DNA of 64,000 nucleotides from Rhexocercosporidium sp. MPI-PUGE-AT-0058 (Eukaryota; Ascomycota; Leotiomycetes; Helotiales): positions 248,001 through 312,000 of the forward strand of contig JAGTJL010000019.1 of NCBI GenBank assembly GCA_020746875.1, written 5' to 3'. Below, piece by piece: positions 63,385 to 64,000 of this stretch (within the stretch, counting starts at the first letter, position 1; each line of letters starts with the position of its first letter). A program made the position numbers and the translations under genes. The notes below the pieces were generated by a model, which worked only from the letters and a program-made list of their open reading frames with translations, was not told where the DNA came from and searched no databases.

Positions 63385-63401
63385 CCAATCCAATGTCCAA
63401 T
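63385..63401 (+). promoter_or_regulatory. cluster of three CCAAT boxes
   Basis: CCAAT occurs at 63385-63389, 63390-63394 and 63397-63401, about 350 bp upstream of the ERG5-like ATG. CCAAT is bound by the HAP/CBC complex, known to act on ergosterol genes in filamentous fungi. That it works here is an inference. I did not find a clear sterol regulatory element of the SREBP type. Confidence 0.5.
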
Positions 63402-63470
63402 GCGCTGCCATTAATTCGATGTGTTAATTTCTCGCCTTCTTACCTAACTTCCTTCACTTTTACTTCACCT

Positions 63471-63545
63471 CACTTTGCTTCACCTCTTCTCCCCTTCCCC
63501 TTCCTCTTCCCCTTCCCTTCACCCTCCCTTTCCCTCCTCCCCTCT
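63471..63545 (+). promoter_or_regulatory. pyrimidine-rich core promoter tract of the ERG5-like gene
   Basis: About 75 bp of almost pure C/T on the plus strand (CTTCTCCCCTTCCCCTTCCTC and on) ending 200 bp before the ATG. CT tracts just upstream of transcription starts are typical of strongly expressed filamentous-fungal genes. Confidence 0.5.
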
Positions 63546-63647
63546 CAGTGGTGCGACTCACCGCGCCGACTGTCAAGTGCAATTGGAACTTCCGGACTGC
63601 AGCACGCACTGCACCATCTCGAGTGTTCCGTCCCCTCGTTGAAGACG

Positions 63648-63677
63648 CCATACCATACCATACCCTACCATACCATA
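63648..63677 (+). repeat. CCATA pentanucleotide repeat in the presumed 5' leader
   Basis: About six imperfect CCATA/CCCTA units. It lies between the pyrimidine tract and the start codon, so it is probably transcribed. No function is evident. Confidence 0.8.
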
Positions 63678-63744
63678 TCGCCTCGGACCGGATCAGATTG
63701 GACTGCACCTCGAAGCTTCCCCTTGCCACGAGCCTGACACAGCC

Positions 63745-64000
63745 ATGGCGTCGGCAGATAACATCAGCTTTGCGTCTCCTTTGGCTGACGCAAACCATGC
63801 ACATCTTGTTGGTGTTCCTCGGGTTGATGGGCTGTTGTCCACACTTTCTGAGCTCAGCGGCTGGACAATTGCCCTGACCCTGCTCGCTCTGATGGTCGCA
63901 TATGATCAATGTGAGCGCCCCTTAACCGTTATGCGCTTCTCTTTCCCCTGGCTTACCAGATCACAGGCAGCTATCTTTGGCAAAAGGGTTCCATTCCAGG
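63745..64000 (+). CDS. ERG5: sterol C-22 desaturase (cytochrome P450 CYP61), N-terminal part
   Basis: Partial gene. The ATG at 63745 sits in CAGCCATGGC, a good start context. Exon 1 (63745-63910) encodes 55 residues with a hydrophobic membrane anchor near 40-52 (WTIALTLLALMVAYDQ). An intron at 63911-63966 (GTGAGC donor, CACAG acceptor) follows. Exon 2 then reads CSYLWQKGSIPG before the window ends. The YDQ.SY.W.KGSI.GP pattern just after the anchor is characteristic of fungal ERG5. The enzyme sits in the endoplasmic reticulum and introduces the C22-C23 double bond late in ergosterol synthesis. The heme-binding part lies outside the window, so the call rests on the N-terminal motif and splice fit. 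The alternative AG at 63958-63959 would change the frame and lose the motif. Confidence 0.75.
   Translation, partial: MASADNISFASPLADANHAHLVGVPRVDGLLSTLSELSGWTIALTLLALMVAYDQCERPLTVMRFSFPWLTRSQAAIFGKRVPFQ

Noticed and set aside
63393..63909. Frames over the CT-rich tract upstream of ERG5, both strands
   Set aside because: Compositional artefacts of the pyrimidine tract. The ERG5 frame from 63745 is the supported one.

Overview
The window looks like a chromosome segment of a filamentous ascomycete (Pezizomycotina). Genes at both ends have 48-68 bp introns with GTANGT/GTGAGT donors and CTAAC/CTGAC-like branch sites. The middle ~52 kb is extremely AT-rich and built from nested LTR retrotransposons carrying the hallmark of repeat-induced point mutation (RIP): copies differ almost only by C->T and G->A changes, and the coding frames are broken at former Gln/Trp codons. 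I could not identify the species.

Layout. (1) 1-10.9 kb, ordinary base composition: a bZIP transcription factor (minus strand, 947-1747), a 144-bp MITE-like element (2264-2407), a 1003-bp AT-rich terminal-inverted-repeat element (5231-6233), long intergenic stretches, and a five-exon gene for a secreted cysteine-rich repeat protein (8007-10704). (2) ~11.06-62.84 kb, RIP-degraded AT block. Family A Gypsy: two complete minus-strand copies (16619-23368, TSD GAAAC; 24055-30781, TSD ATAAG; 202-bp LTRs) and an LTR-proximal fragment. Family B Gypsy: copy B1 (plus, 35145-43434, TSD GTAAG), B2 (minus, 43566-54256, rearranged) and B3 (minus, 54553-62842, TSD CAAAT/CAAAC), with 256-257 bp LTRs; B1 and B3 are both exactly 8290 bp. 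A third Gypsy family, D, has a body at 12174-16230 and fragments flanking B1. Two related MITEs and a mildly mutated LTR are nested inside B2. (3) 62.84-64 kb, ordinary composition: the promoter and first exon of a gene whose N-terminus matches the sterol C-22 desaturase ERG5 (CYP61), running off the window.

Insertion order can be partly read. B1 split a D copy, leaving matching D pieces on both sides. B4 inserted into an A LTR. B3 inserted into unmutated DNA, because ordinary sequence resumes on both of its sides. MITE N1 inserted into B2, and its empty site is visible in B1 and B3.

The few real genes do not form a cluster or pathway. The main points of interest are the secreted protein with duplicated exon pairs beside a RIP block, the conserved non-gag-pol segment of family B, the MITEs, and the large B1/B2 inverted repeat.
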